DNA of 64,000 nucleotides from Leptospira sp. WS4.C2 (GTDB lineage Bacteria; Spirochaetota; Leptospiria; Leptospirales; Leptospiraceae). The stretch's first letter is position 1. Each line of letters opens with the position of its first letter. Location: positions 3,196,501 to 3,260,500 of the forward strand of contig NZ_CP162139.1 in assembly GCF_040833985.1 (NCBI RefSeq), in the 5' to 3' direction. Shown piece after piece: positions 35,768 through 44,450 of this stretch. A model generated the notes under the pieces. The model did no database searches. It was not told where the DNA came from and saw nothing but the letters and a program-made list of their open reading frames with translations. The translations under genes and the position numbers were made by a program.

Positions 35768-36706
35768 ATGTACAATTTGTATCAGAAGACAAACAAACAG
35801 CTGTTTATTTCTATTAAAAATAAATTTCAATTTCTTTTGATTTTTCTATTTTTGAGTCCATCTCTTTGGTCGAATGAAAATAGTAACCCACTTACCGTAC
35901 ATGATAAAAAAGGGAACTGGAATATCCAATGGGGCTACAACAGAAGTTATTATACTCAAAGTGATATTAATTTTCGCGGCCCAGGGTATGAATATACTCT
36001 CAAAAGTGTAGATGCAAAAGATAAACCCGAATCGTTCAAAGCGGATGTTTACTTAAACCCCTCAAAATTCGAAATCCCTCAATACAATGTGAAATTTAGT
36101 TATTTCTTTACGGATCGTTTCTTTTTGGCATTTGGCCAAGACCATATGAAGTATGTAGTTACGCCTGGTCAACCTGTGAAATATTCCGGTTATATTGATC
36201 CAGGTGTAATTGCTAAAAACCAATTGGCTTTGTCTACGGAAGCGGCAATGTTTATTTACCTCTTTCCTGAACATGTGCAACAGATGGCGGGTTATCATGG
36301 TGGAGACCAAACCGTTTCCTTAACGCCTGATATTTTGAAGTATGAACATACAGATGGATTGAATTACCTTTTTTTAGATTTTGGATGGATCACTCCGCTT
36401 TATACTTCTTCCGATGGACTTAGTGGATTGAGTTTGGTGTCCACAATTGGAGGAGGACCTGTGGTCTGCCGAAGCGACGTACGAGTGTTAGGTAAGGGAC
36501 AAAATAATAATTTCCATCTTTCTGGTTATGGTGTTTCTGGATACGTGGCAACCCGTTATGAATTTTCTAGGACTTACTTTTTAGAATTAGGCGGAAAAGG
36601 TGGGTATATTGATCTAACGGATGTTCTCACAAGTGGCGGCTCCAACCGAGCCTCGCAAAACTTTGGATTTTTAGAGCTAGTTTTGTCCGGCGGAGTTGCG
36701 ATCTAA
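35768..36706 (+). CDS. Probable outer-membrane beta-barrel protein, unknown function
   Basis: A 312-residue protein with an N-terminal extension and signal peptide ending Ser-Leu-Trp-Ser near residue 36. Alternating polar/aromatic strands rich in Tyr, Phe and Gly follow, with a short strand ending Gly-Gly-Val-Ala-Ile at the C-terminus. This is compatible with an 8-12-strand barrel. No family was recognised. A strong hairpin follows within 15 bp, so the gene appears to be monocistronic. Confidence 0.65.
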   Translation: MYNLYQKTNKQLFISIKNKFQFLLIFLFLSPSLWSNENSNPLTVHDKKGNWNIQWGYNRSYYTQSDINFRGPGYEYTLKSVDAKDKPESFKADVYLNPSKFEIPQYNVKFSYFFTDRFFLAFGQDHMKYVVTPGQPVKYSGYIDPGVIAKNQLALSTEAAMFIYLFPEHVQQMAGYHGGDQTVSLTPDILKYEHTDGLNYLFLDFGWITPLYTSSDGLSGLSLVSTIGGGPVVCRSDVRVLGKGQNNNFHLSGYGVSGYVATRYEFSRTYFLELGGKGGYIDLTDVLTSGGSNRASQNFGFLELVLSGGVAI

Positions 36707-36719
36707 GATACTGATCAAT

Positions 36720-36748
36720 AAGGTTTTGGTTCCAGAAACCAAGACCTT
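36720..36748 (+). terminator. Hairpin terminator after the outer-membrane protein gene
   Basis: AAGGTTTTGGTT (36720-36731) pairs with AACCAAGACCTT (36737-36748), 12 bp with one G-T wobble and a 5-nt loop. It starts 14 bp after the stop codon. A pyrimidine-rich TCTCCAATTTTC follows instead of a pure T run. Confidence 0.6.
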
Positions 36749-36857
36749 TCTCCAATTTTCTCACTCCCTGATCACTTAAATCATCTCACGACAACATTCT
36801 GTCATCTTTCAAATTTAATAGATTGCCTAAGCACTCTCCTCTGAATTGAGTAGAACA

Positions 36858-37376
36858 ATGAATGAATCTATTGTATACGAAATCACTGTTCAATCTTTCA
36901 AAAGAGGACTCGGGAATTTAATTAAGATTTTAGAAAAAGCTGAAACCCACTCTGTTACCAAAAAATTTGCCTTTGAAAATTTACTCAATGCACGACTTTT
37001 TCCTGACCAATTCCAACTAACAAAACAAATTCAAATCGCGTGTGATACCGCTAAACTTTGTGTAGCTCGCATAACAGGAAAAGAAGCCCCGGTTCACGAA
37101 GATTCAGAAACTAACTTAGAGGAACTAAAACTTAGAATTGGTTCCGTTCTCCAATACTTAGAAACCTATAAAGAAGAAGATTTTAAATTGGTTTCTGAAA
37201 TTAAAGTGTCACAACCGAGATGGGAAGGTAAATATTTAACAGGATTCGAATACCTCACAAACCATGCCATTCCTAATTTTTATTTTCACATAACAACTGC
37301 CTATGCGATTCTCCGGCATAATGGAGTTGAGATTGGGAAAAAAGATTATTTAGGTGAGATGCCATTTAAGAAATAG
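36858..37376 (+). CDS. DUF1993 family protein
   Basis: A 172-residue helical protein similar to DUF1993, a DinB-like four-helix family. Visible features are an early Gly-Leu-Gly-Asn-Leu-Ile-Lys-Ile-Leu helix, Asn-Ala-Arg-Leu-Phe-Pro-Asp-Gln-Phe-Gln-Leu, a central Gly-Lys-Glu-Ala-Pro and a C-terminal Phe-Tyr-Phe-His-Ile-Thr-Thr-Ala-Tyr-Ala-Ile-Leu-Arg. Biochemical function unknown. ATG 36858 is preferred to an in-frame TTG at 36846. Confidence 0.8.
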   Translation: MNESIVYEITVQSFKRGLGNLIKILEKAETHSVTKKFAFENLLNARLFPDQFQLTKQIQIACDTAKLCVARITGKEAPVHEDSETNLEELKLRIGSVLQYLETYKEEDFKLVSEIKVSQPRWEGKYLTGFEYLTNHAIPNFYFHITTAYAILRHNGVEIGKKDYLGEMPFKK

Positions 37377-37439
37377 AGCTTATCTTCTAAATTACATATA
37401 ACTTACAGTCTATCATCCATCGGATCAAAGAATATTTTC

Positions 37440-37609
37440 AAGATGGATGGATGGTATACTTTTAGGATCTATCGGAGTGAATTGTAAGATTAGAAAACTT
37501 GGCTCCTTATTTTAAAAAAGATCTCCTACATTTGCATGGATTTAGCCCGAGTTCCTTACCAAAAGCGGAACAAACATTAAAGGAAATAGGGATGAAATTG
37601 AAGGTTTGA
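37440..37609 (+). pseudogene. Decayed helix-hairpin-helix protein remnant
   Basis: From 37481 one frame reads Arg-Leu-Glu-Asn-Leu-Ala-Pro-Tyr-Phe-Lys-Lys-Asp, then Leu-Leu-His-Leu-His-Gly-Phe-Ser-Pro-Ser-Ser-Leu-Pro-Lys-Ala, and stops at 37607-37609. This matches the small HhH DNA-binding domain found alone or beside DUF1801 proteins. The frame has a TGA just upstream (37478-37480) and no proper start. Residues that could continue the domain N-terminally (Leu-Leu-Gly-Ser-Ile-Gly-Val) sit in another frame at about 37460-37480, implying a frameshift. The family call is from memory. Confidence 0.45.
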
Positions 37610-37911
37610 TCTTTAAGTTAATGTGGGCTCCTATCTTTACTTTGTGAATTTAATTTTTTAGGCAACCGATAAACCCTTTCGATCTATTAATAGTGACGTG
37701 CAATCTTATTGACTTTATTTTCAAATATGAGAGTATTGTCAAATTATGCCAGTTCGCCAATATACACACTATTTAACAAAGAATATAAAACGGCATGACT
37801 TAAATATACTGTTTCGCCATTTATCAAAACTATTTACTATCTCCTTATATTTGTTTATTGTTTCATACAATCTATTACATAGATCTTTTCTCGCGGATCG
37901 TTTGATAAAAA
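37610..37911. other. AT-rich intergenic stretch with degenerate repeats
   Basis: About 300 bp with no supportable gene. An imperfect direct repeat of ~22 bp, starting CGCCA and ending ACTATTTA, occurs near 37754 and 37813. Several in-frame stops occur in all frames. It probably holds eroded sequence belonging to the flanking gene remnants; no N-terminal metallo-beta-lactamase motif (His-x-His-x-Asp-His) is visible. Confidence 0.4.
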
Positions 37912-38238
37912 ATGAAATATGAAAAAACTTTTGTTTTTGAAGCTGTGAATGTTCTTAAAGTTTATGGATTTACTGTTTCCCATTCGACCGTAGAACAAGA
38001 ATTTGGTTATCGAATTGAGGTCGGAGGAAAATCCATCGTAATTAGTGGTGATACAAGAAAAAGTGACAATTTACAATTTCTCCCACAAAACGCTGATGTT
38101 TTGGTTCACGAAGCATTGAATAAAGAAATTCTGCAAAAGTTTCTAGATATCTCTAAACAATATCCAGATGACCCTTCTATGAAAACAGCAACACTAACAG
38201 CAGAAGACGGCTTTCATTACGAATTGCCAATTCACTGA
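37912..38238 (+). pseudogene. Fragment of a metallo-beta-lactamase-fold hydrolase
   Basis: A 108-residue open frame matching only an internal part of RNase Z-like/MBL-fold hydrolases: Val-Ser-His-Ser-Thr-Val-Glu, Phe-Gly-Tyr-Arg-Ile-Glu, Val-Ile-Ser-Gly-Asp-Thr-Arg (the bridging metal Asp) and Ala-Asp-Val-Leu-Val-His-Glu. A full enzyme would be ~300 residues. The N-terminal half with the His-x-His-x-Asp-His motif is absent. After His-Glu-Ala-Leu the sequence jumps to a C-terminal-looking Glu-Asp-Gly-Phe-His-Tyr-Glu-Leu-Pro, suggesting an internal deletion too. It is unlikely to be active. Confidence 0.7.
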
Positions 38239-38245
38239 AATAAGC

Positions 38246-38977
38246 ATGATACAAATTTTGAATCAATACAAATGGATGGGATTTAAGGCTAAAATAACAG
38301 CGTTGTTGTTAGGACTTACCATGCCGGTATCGACATTTGCCGAACGCTCAAACGTAAGTGCGATCTTAGCGAGATCTGAAATTGCCACAAATGTTTCCTC
38401 ATTTTCTTATCGAGACCAAGCAAGGTGGGTCGAACTACGAGACCTCTTCACTCAGGATGCAACGATATCGATCAGTTGGCATGAGGGAACCGTGGATGGT
38501 TTTGTGGAGCAATCACGTCGCATGGTAGAAGAAGGTGCACCTGCCACCAAACACTGGATCTCCTCACCAAGAATCACCGTTTGTGGCAACCGTGCCTTAA
38601 GCGAAGCCGATGTCATCATCATGGTACGAAGCAGTGCCGGACCGATCGATCTGGATGTAACCTCATACACAAGGTTTTACGATCAGTTCGAACTGGAAGA
38701 TGATGGAGTTTGGCGGATCCACAACAGAACAGGCATCTACGAGAAAGATCGTATCGATAGCGTTAGTCCCTCTTTTTTATTTTGGGTGACCTACCTCTTT
38801 ATGCCTCTCAGCAAATATCCAAAAGAGTTTCGTCATCTAGCCTTTGGATTGGAACGTAATGGTCTTTCGATTATGCCGAACGTTGTCACCTCTGGTAGTG
38901 ATAGGGAGCGGACTCTGAAACAAAAAGCCTGGGAGTGGAGCGGTTGTTCTGCGATCTTAGACGCAAGACAACCATAA
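38246..38977 (+). CDS. Exported SnoaL/NTF2-like protein
   Basis: A 243-residue protein with a signal peptide ending Ser-Thr-Phe-Ala near residue 32 and a SnoaL-like (NTF2-fold) domain. The domain has Tyr-Arg-Asp-Gln-Ala-Arg-Trp-Val-Glu-Leu-Arg-Asp-Leu-Phe and Trp-Arg-Ile-His-Asn-Arg-Thr-Gly-Ile-Tyr-Glu-Lys-Asp-Arg. SnoaL-fold proteins include polyketide cyclases and small-molecule isomerases; the reaction is unknown. The coding sequence is visibly GC-richer (near 50% in its middle) than neighbouring genes and starts 7 bp after a broken gene, suggesting acquisition by transfer. No Shine-Dalgarno sequence is clear; ATG 38276 is an alternative start. Confidence 0.75.
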   Translation: MIQILNQYKWMGFKAKITALLLGLTMPVSTFAERSNVSAILARSEIATNVSSFSYRDQARWVELRDLFTQDATISISWHEGTVDGFVEQSRRMVEEGAPATKHWISSPRITVCGNRALSEADVIIMVRSSAGPIDLDVTSYTRFYDQFELEDDGVWRIHNRTGIYEKDRIDSVSPSFLFWVTYLFMPLSKYPKEFRHLAFGLERNGLSIMPNVVTSGSDRERTLKQKAWEWSGCSAILDARQP

Positions 38978-38988
38978 ATAAAAAAGGG

Positions 38989-39813
38989 TCAAACCACTTT
39001 TGCTTTAGCGATCACCTTAGAAAAAAATCTAGGAAAATTTTTATGCAAAAAGATGGCAAATTTTTCCTTGGGCCTTGCAATCACGGATTCCAGTTTGCCT
39101 GAAACAATAGCAGAAAGAATTTGATTGGCACAGGTTTGAACATCGATCCCCTCCTCAATTCCTGGATCAATTTTTCCATGTTTGGAACCATCTCCCGAAA
39201 AAGCGTTTTCTGAAATTTTTGTTTTGATGAATCCAGGATAAATCAATGTTACTTTTAAATTTTCATTTATGTTTTCTGCCCTGAGTGCTTCATAAAAACC
39301 AGTTAATGCAAATTTGGAAGAAGAGTAACCCGTTCGAAAGGGAACTCCGAATTTTCCTGCGATACTTGCAATGCTTACGATATGACCTTCTTTTTTATTT
39401 CGAAAATAGGGTAGTACTGCCAAAGACAATGCGATATTACCAAAAAAATTAATATTCATAAGTGATTGGTAGGTGGAAACAGTAGTTTCATGCGCCAGAG
39501 ACCTTTGGCTAATACCTCCATTATTGATTAAAATATCAATCCGTCCAAATTTTTGGATCACCGAGGTAGGTAGGTCTTTTAAATTATTATAATTTTCTAA
39601 ATCTAATGGAAGAATCATTGAGTTTTCTTCTTTCCATCCCGACTCATATCTTACTCGAATTAATTCCTCTTTTCGTCTGGCGGATAAAACTAATTTTGCA
39701 CCAGAATTTTTTAACGAATGAACCAAAGCCTCACCGATTCCTGATGAGGCTCCCGTGATCCAAACCACTTTATCTTTCCAAAAAGGATATATTTTTCCTT
39801 CTTGAAATTTCAT
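38989..39813 (-). CDS. Short-chain dehydrogenase/reductase
   Basis: A 274-residue classical SDR with cofactor motif Thr-Gly-Ala-Ser-Ser-Gly-Ile-Gly at 20-27, Asn-Asn-Gly-Gly near 97, and active-site Tyr-x3-Lys in Tyr-Ser-Ser-Ser-Lys near 165 with the upstream Ser. It resembles DHRS7-type enzymes. It is the last gene of the aromatic operon and overlaps the FAH-family gene by 4 bp (ATGA). Its substrate there is unknown; it could oxidise an alcohol or dihydrodiol feeding the pathway, or reduce a carbonyl product. Confidence 0.88.
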   Translation of the reverse strand: MKFQEGKIYPFWKDKVVWITGASSGIGEALVHSLKNSGAKLVLSARRKEELIRVRYESGWKEENSMILPLDLENYNNLKDLPTSVIQKFGRIDILINNGGISQRSLAHETTVSTYQSLMNINFFGNIALSLAVLPYFRNKKEGHIVSIASIAGKFGVPFRTGYSSSKFALTGFYEALRAENINENLKVTLIYPGFIKTKISENAFSGDGSKHGKIDPGIEEGIDVQTCANQILSAIVSGKLESVIARPKEKFAIFLHKNFPRFFSKVIAKAKVV

Positions 39814-40760
39814 GATTCTTGAACCACCAGTAATTCCTGGTCACCTAAATCAATTCTGCGATCTGCAGTTCGGATGGAAGATTGAATTTTATCTCCAGGC
39901 TTTAGATACTCTGATCGTTTCAATTGCCCTTTGATGAATAATTCCCATTTCTTTTTTTCAGGGATAAGGGCTGCAATTTTTTGTAATAACTTTCCAGGGG
40001 CTCGGAGTGCACAACCCGAAGGAGTTCCCGTAAGTAGTACATCGCCTGGTCTGATATTACAAAAACGAGATAACTCTTGGATGGATTCGGCAGGTGGAAA
40101 AACCAAACTTGAAATTGTATCATGTTGTCTTACCCTATTGTTTACGAGTAAGGTAAGTTCCAAACTTCCCAAAAGAGAAAAATCACCATCCTCCAAAACA
40201 GCAAGGACTGGTCCTGCCGGTAAAAAACTACGGTATGATTTTCCTTTGTACCATTGTAATTGCGGAAGTTGTATGTCTCTTGCCGAAACATCATTTGCCA
40301 TAAACAGTGCAGATACATAATCAGAAACATTCCCAGAATGAATCTCCAAAGGACCATTGATTGTTTTACCAAACACTAATCCCAGTTCAATTTCATAATC
40401 CAATAGACGGACTTGCTTCGGGCGAATCACTTCTCCTATTGGTGGAGAAAGAGAGGCATCGGATTTTGTGAAAAATAAATTATATGATTTTTCGTCAGGA
40501 TCCAATCCTGATTCAATCAAATGTTGTCTGTAATTGGCGCCTTGGCAAATGATTTGGCACGGGGCTGTGATTGGTGAGAGGATCTGAAAATCTTTCAGTT
40601 GATGCACAGGAGAATCTGGCAAAACAGGTTTTGCCTTTATGAATTCTAAAAATTCACTTGTGGTCAAATCTCCAATACCCAGTGGAATCGCTTTCCCATG
40701 TTCCCACTTAGCCCAATCGATTTTGTGATCTTTTTCAAAACGTATATAATTCTTAGCCAT
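39810..40760 (-). CDS. Fumarylacetoacetate hydrolase (FAH) family protein
   Basis: A 316-residue protein with the FAH-family metal-binding signature: [10 protein letters not shown] near residue 125 and Asn-Asp-Val-Ser-Ala-Arg-Asp near 165. [11 protein letters not shown] and Glu-Tyr-Leu-Lys-Pro-Gly-Asp follow towards the end. In meta-cleavage pathways such proteins hydrate, decarboxylate or hydrolyse ring-cleavage products. That matches its position directly after an extradiol dioxygenase gene (17 bp) and before the coupled SDR. The exact reaction is open. Confidence 0.88.
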   Translation of the reverse strand: MAKNYIRFEKDHKIDWAKWEHGKAIPLGIGDLTTSEFLEFIKAKPVLPDSPVHQLKDFQILSPITAPCQIICQGANYRQHLIESGLDPDEKSYNLFFTKSDASLSPPIGEVIRPKQVRLLDYEIELGLVFGKTINGPLEIHSGNVSDYVSALFMANDVSARDIQLPQLQWYKGKSYRSFLPAGPVLAVLEDGDFSLLGSLELTLLVNNRVRQHDTISSLVFPPAESIQELSRFCNIRPGDVLLTGTPSGCALRAPGKLLQKIAALIPEKKKWELFIKGQLKRSEYLKPGDKIQSSIRTADRRIDLGDQELLVVQES

Positions 40761-40777
40761 ATAAGATTCCTTTAGTA

Positions 40778-41890
40778 TTAGTATTTAATCCAATTTCTAG
40801 GAGAAATTTTCATCGTTTTTTGGAGTGCCAGTAAAGTATCCATGCTAATTTCTTTTCCAGAAAAAATCCCTTTTAATAGTTCTTTTAATTTATGAAAAGA
40901 TAAAGTTAAATCCAGAAAGTTTTTTGGCATGTCTTCCCCCCATTGGTACAAACTTTTGCGGTTAATCCAATGATATCCTATGGGAACGGTTTCATCAAAC
41001 TTATCTCCGTCTGAGTAATGTTCTACGAGCATTCCGGTCGGATCTCTGTGGTAATCAAAAATCTGACTTCCTAAAAGATGCCTTCCAATTCCCCATGCAG
41101 ATTTCCAACCTTTTCCCAGTAACCATTCTCTTCCTTTCGCAACTTCATCTAAATCTTCCAGTTCAAAAGCACAATGTTCCAATCGATCATCAATTCCATT
41201 AGCAATAACGATTGTATGGTGGTCTGTGAGTTTGTCTCCTCCGTCACATCGTAAAAAAACGATTACAGGTTCTTTGGATCCAGGAAGAATTTGAATGTCG
41301 GAAGGAATGAGGCCAAATGTATCACAATACCACTGAGCATTTTTTAAAAATTCTTGTTTTAGTAATACGGCATGTCCTAATCGAATTACCTTTGCTGGCC
41401 CTGACTCAAAGGGACGTGGTAAATTAATTCTTTCTGTTTTGCCCGGTGCGTTCCAAAATTTTTTCTGAGATATCTCTGGACTCATTAAGTCTTCAAAAAC
41501 CTCAGAGAACACTGCGTCCACAGAAAGGCCGGATGGATCGGTTACATTGACAAACGGAGATTCTCCGAATCTTCCCGATGGAAAAAACTTGGCACCTTCT
41601 AAAGTTTTGAGTCGTTCGAAATCTTCTTTGGAAGAAATATAAAAACCCAATCCAAGCAAAACATCTCGTTTATTTTTTTCAATAGACCAACAAGGAAAAT
41701 TCGAACCATGACCATGGAACAAAATTCTTTCTTCTGTTTTTTCCAACAACGAAAGGCCAAAATCAAGATAGTAGCGGAGGGAAGACTTTAGGTTTCTTCT
41801 GCCCAATCGAATGTATGCAATATCTTTTGCTTTACTCATAGGATTAACGGCTCGCACAGGACAGGCAGAAGGAGATTGATTTTTTTTCAT
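40778..41890 (-). CDS. Extradiol ring-cleavage dioxygenase (type I, VOC superfamily)
   Basis: A 370-residue protein of two VOC modules. The C-terminal module keeps the iron triad: His173 in Leu-Gly-His-Ala-Val, His239 in Leu-Glu-His-Cys-Ala-Phe-Glu, and Glu290 in Leu-Val-Glu-His-Tyr-Ser-Asp-Gly-Asp. Thus it should open catechol-type rings next to the hydroxyls, using Fe(II) and O2. A ~70-residue C-terminal extension lies beyond the usual ~300. ATGA overlap with the hydroxylase gene sets the start, although Met18 would also give a complete fold. Confidence 0.87.
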   Translation of the reverse strand: MKKNQSPSACPVRAVNPMSKAKDIAYIRLGRRNLKSSLRYYLDFGLSLLEKTEERILFHGHGSNFPCWSIEKNKRDVLLGLGFYISSKEDFERLKTLEGAKFFPSGRFGESPFVNVTDPSGLSVDAVFSEVFEDLMSPEISQKKFWNAPGKTERINLPRPFESGPAKVIRLGHAVLLKQEFLKNAQWYCDTFGLIPSDIQILPGSKEPVIVFLRCDGGDKLTDHHTIVIANGIDDRLEHCAFELEDLDEVAKGREWLLGKGWKSAWGIGRHLLGSQIFDYHRDPTGMLVEHYSDGDKFDETVPIGYHWINRKSLYQWGEDMPKNFLDLTLSFHKLKELLKGIFSGKEISMDTLLALQKTMKISPRNWIKY

Positions 41891-43497
41891 AACTTAGAAC
41901 CTAAATACATTTTTGAGAAGTCTTGAATGGCCCTGTTTGCATTTTCAGAAGAAAAAACAGAAACAACAATTCGATCGGGGCGAACAATCGCAAACCTTTC
42001 CATGCCACCGAAAGCAGAGAAAAAGGAGGATGTTACATCTTCCGCATCCGGAATCATGGAATCCGATTCAACAACACTTTGTTGCGTTGCAATGAATAAC
42101 ATTTTTCCATCCATTTGATTCCATAACGCTAAGGAGTGAGAATCTAACACAGAACTAGGGTGTTTGCCAAACCCAACCAAATAGAGTGTTGGATCAAACA
42201 AGTTGTCTGATAATTTCCAAGATCCATCATTTAATTTAACTGGTGTTTGTGGAAAAATAGATCCAGGTGTTAGGTTACTCTTTGATAGTTTGAACCTTTT
42301 CAAAAAAAGACCATGGTTGAACGAATTTTTGGGTCTAATCCTCAAATCCAATAGAAAACGTTTGAGCGGCGTATAATATAAAAATTTAAAAACAATATCA
42401 CGAAAGACCGCTTTCAGCTTACTTCTTGTCATAATGACAGAACCTAAAAGAACTGCTAAACGTATTGTTTTGATTGTATGTGGTTTTCTTTCTATATGAT
42501 AACTGGAAAGTATTTTAGGTGAGGCAGAATTTTTTAATACAGCCGCTACCTTCCAAGAAAGATTAAAACTATCTCTCATTCCACTCACCAATCCTTGGCC
42601 CGCAAAAGGAGGAGTTAGGTGAGCTGCATCTCCGAGTAAAAATACTCTCCTCTTTCCCATACAATCTACAACTTTTGCTTGGAACCGATACACAGCGATT
42701 CTTTGCACTTCCATGGAAGAAACATCTCCCCATGGTTTCATTAATTCCCGAACCTTACTTGGCTTTTCCATATCTTCCCTTCTCTCACCGTTCCGAAGAA
42801 GGAATTCCCATCGCTGCGAGCCATTGGGACCAGGAACATGAGCCACTGGCCTTTTCGGATCACAAATAAATTCAACTTTATCCAATGTTCTAGGAGTTTT
42901 AGCCACATCCAAAATGAGCCAGTCTTCCTTGTAGGACGAACCCTTCAAACTCCAACCCTGTTTTTCTCTTACCCTGCTATGAGCCCCATCACAACCGAGA
43001 AGATAACCTGTGGTCACCTTACAATCAACTCCTTTCCAACTAACATTGATTATCACTTTCAATTCTGTTTCAATATGAGAACTATATGTGCATTCAGACA
43101 AGAGACGGACATGAGGAAATCGTTTTAAGCCGTTTCTTAAAATTCTCTCTAGTTCAGGTTGGTAAATGGAAACAAGATGAGGATGACCATCAAACGATCC
43201 GGCGGAATTAATTTTTGCAAAAGTCCCACCAAAAGGAGAAATCATTTCGATTGAGGAAATCGATGGCATACATTTCGATACCTCCTCTCCAAAACCTGCC
43301 GCTTGTAAAATTCGCAGTGCATCCTGATCCAATGAAATGGCTCTGGGGATCTCCAAAATTCCAGGATTTTGATCCACCAAAAGAACAGGAATCCCTTGTA
43401 AACCGAGAAGATTGGCAGTAAGCACACCCACTGGCCCCGCTCCAACGATTACCACATTGGGAGTCCCGATATTCTCTAAATTGATGTCTCTTTCCAT
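41887..43497 (-). CDS. FAD-dependent aromatic hydroxylase (MhpA/PheA/TfdB family)
   Basis: A 536-residue class A flavoprotein monooxygenase. It has an N-terminal dinucleotide motif Gly-Ala-Gly-Pro-Val-Gly near residues 19-24, a mid-protein Asp-Gly-Ala-His-Ser-Arg-Val-Arg and the FAD ribityl motif Leu-Leu-Gly-Asp-Ala-Ala-His-Leu-Thr-Pro-Pro near 285. A thioredoxin-like C-terminal domain follows, as in phenol and 3-hydroxyphenylpropionate hydroxylases. It should add an ortho hydroxyl to a phenolic substrate, supplying a catechol for the next enzyme. First gene of the operon. ATG 43497 lies 22 bp downstream of the candidate TetR operator. Confidence 0.9.
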   Translation of the reverse strand: MERDINLENIGTPNVVIVGAGPVGVLTANLLGLQGIPVLLVDQNPGILEIPRAISLDQDALRILQAAGFGEEVSKCMPSISSIEMISPFGGTFAKINSAGSFDGHPHLVSIYQPELERILRNGLKRFPHVRLLSECTYSSHIETELKVIINVSWKGVDCKVTTGYLLGCDGAHSRVREKQGWSLKGSSYKEDWLILDVAKTPRTLDKVEFICDPKRPVAHVPGPNGSQRWEFLLRNGERREDMEKPSKVRELMKPWGDVSSMEVQRIAVYRFQAKVVDCMGKRRVFLLGDAAHLTPPFAGQGLVSGMRDSFNLSWKVAAVLKNSASPKILSSYHIERKPHTIKTIRLAVLLGSVIMTRSKLKAVFRDIVFKFLYYTPLKRFLLDLRIRPKNSFNHGLFLKRFKLSKSNLTPGSIFPQTPVKLNDGSWKLSDNLFDPTLYLVGFGKHPSSVLDSHSLALWNQMDGKMLFIATQQSVVESDSMIPDAEDVTSSFFSAFGGMERFAIVRPDRIVVSVFSSENANRAIQDFSKMYLGSKL

Positions 43498-43518
43498 AAA
43501 TGTAAAATTGACCTAATT

Positions 43519-43532
43519 TGAGAGATATCTCA
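43519..43532. promoter_or_regulatory. Candidate TetR operator of the aromatic operon
   Basis: TGAGAGATATCTCA is an imperfect 14-bp palindrome (TGAGA/TCTCA arms) containing the perfect core GAGATATCTC. An almost identical site, differing in one base, lies before the tetR gene at 44418-44431, and flanking TT and TTT bases also match. It overlaps the likely -10 region, a position suited to repression. Confidence 0.65.
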
Positions 43533-43551
43533 TTTATCGATATATTGTCAA
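43522..43551 (-). promoter_or_regulatory. Predicted promoter of the aromatic operon
   Basis: On the minus strand a perfect TTGACA occupies 43551-43546. An 18-bp spacer leads to TATCTC (43527-43522), a weak -10 inside the operator. A start near 43515 would leave an ~18-nt leader before the hydroxylase ATG. The -35 is convincing; the -10 is tentative. Confidence 0.45.
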
Positions 43552-43714
43552 TTATAATTCTCTAGATTGTCATACTAGTTAAGGTAATTCCATCGATTTG
43601 CCATTTTTCGAACGTTTTAGGTTGGAACAGGAAGGAAGGGATAGGCAAACCATCCCTATGCCTTCTGGTCGTGGAAATTTGTTTTCAGTAGAGAGATTTG
43701 AGTTTTAAGAGGAA

Positions 43715-43731
43715 CTGTCGGGGATCGACAG
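43715..43731 (-). terminator. Hairpin just after tetR
   Basis: CTGTCG (43715-43720) and CGACAG (43726-43731) form a 6-bp stem with a 5-nt loop, 8 bp after the tetR stop. In the direction of transcription TTCCTCTT follows. It may partly separate tetR from the hydroxylase operon. Confidence 0.4.
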
Positions 43732-43739
43732 ATGAGTTT

Positions 43740-44390
43740 CTATTTCCAAGCTTTATCATATGCTCGTTGGCTAATATTTTTGGCGGAAGTTTGTGACAGA
43801 CCAAAGGCTTTTAAGACCAATACAATCATATCAACATCATGCGACTTATGATTGGCTCTTCCTTCTAAAATGTTTCGAATTCCATAATGAATTGCTCCAA
43901 CATACAATCCTAAGGCGGACTCTTCTGATTCAATTGTAAATTTTCCAGAACTAATTGCCTTTTTCATATCTCTTAAAGGGTAAGCACGAAGGAATTCACT
44001 CATCCTGGGAGCCACGGAGGCAACTCGAATCAAAGCCCAAGCCCAGTCAGAATCTTTGCGTGCTCGCTTTAGAAAAAGGATAGCACCAAATGCTAATCGC
44101 TCCACTTCATTCGGAAGATCAGACATCAATTCTTCCGCTTCCGCAACCATTCTTTCTGCCAAAACTAAAGCAGAAGCATCCAACAACTCATCTTTAGTTT
44201 TAAAATAATTATAGAATGTTCCGTTTGCCACTTCCGCTTCTGCAGCCACCTCAGCAATGGATGTTTCGCCTGCATCTTTTACAGCAAACAAACGTAATGC
44301 TGCATTCATAATTTGAGCGCGGGTTCTTTCTTTTTTTGGAAGTAAAGGTTTTCTAGATTTCAGAGTCACCATCTTCTCTATGAATTTCAT
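43740..44390 (-). CDS. TetR family transcriptional regulator of the aromatic operon
   Basis: A 216-residue regulator. The HTH domain (~18-65) has Ala-Gln-Ile-Met-Asn-Ala-Ala-Leu-Arg-Leu-Phe, Thr-Ser-Ile-Ala-Glu-Val-Ala and the recognition-helix end Asn-Gly-Thr-Phe-Tyr-Asn-Tyr-Phe. The rest is a helical ligand-binding domain. It lies upstream of the operon on the same strand, separated by 242 bp. The matching palindromes before its own gene and before the hydroxylase suggest autoregulated repression relieved by an aromatic ligand. The start is uncertain: ATG 44390, ATG 44372 and TTG 44408 are all in frame. Confidence 0.85.
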   Translation of the reverse strand: MKFIEKMVTLKSRKPLLPKKERTRAQIMNAALRLFAVKDAGETSIAEVAAEAEVANGTFYNYFKTKDELLDASALVLAERMVAEAEELMSDLPNEVERLAFGAILFLKRARKDSDWAWALIRVASVAPRMSEFLRAYPLRDMKKAISSGKFTIESEESALGLYVGAIHYGIRNILEGRANHKSHDVDMIVLVLKAFGLSQTSAKNISQRAYDKAWK

Positions 44391-44417
44391 CCAAGATGTA
44401 CTCAACAACTACATTAT

Positions 44418-44431
44418 TGAGAGATAACTCA
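44418..44431. promoter_or_regulatory. Candidate TetR autoregulatory operator
   Basis: TGAGAGATAACTCA lies 28 bp upstream of the tetR ATG (44390). It differs by a single base from the site at 43519-43532, and the flanking TT and TTT are shared. Two such matches in exactly the two relevant upstream regions are unlikely by chance. Confidence 0.62.
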
Positions 44432-44450
44432 TTTTTTAAGTTTTTTGGGA

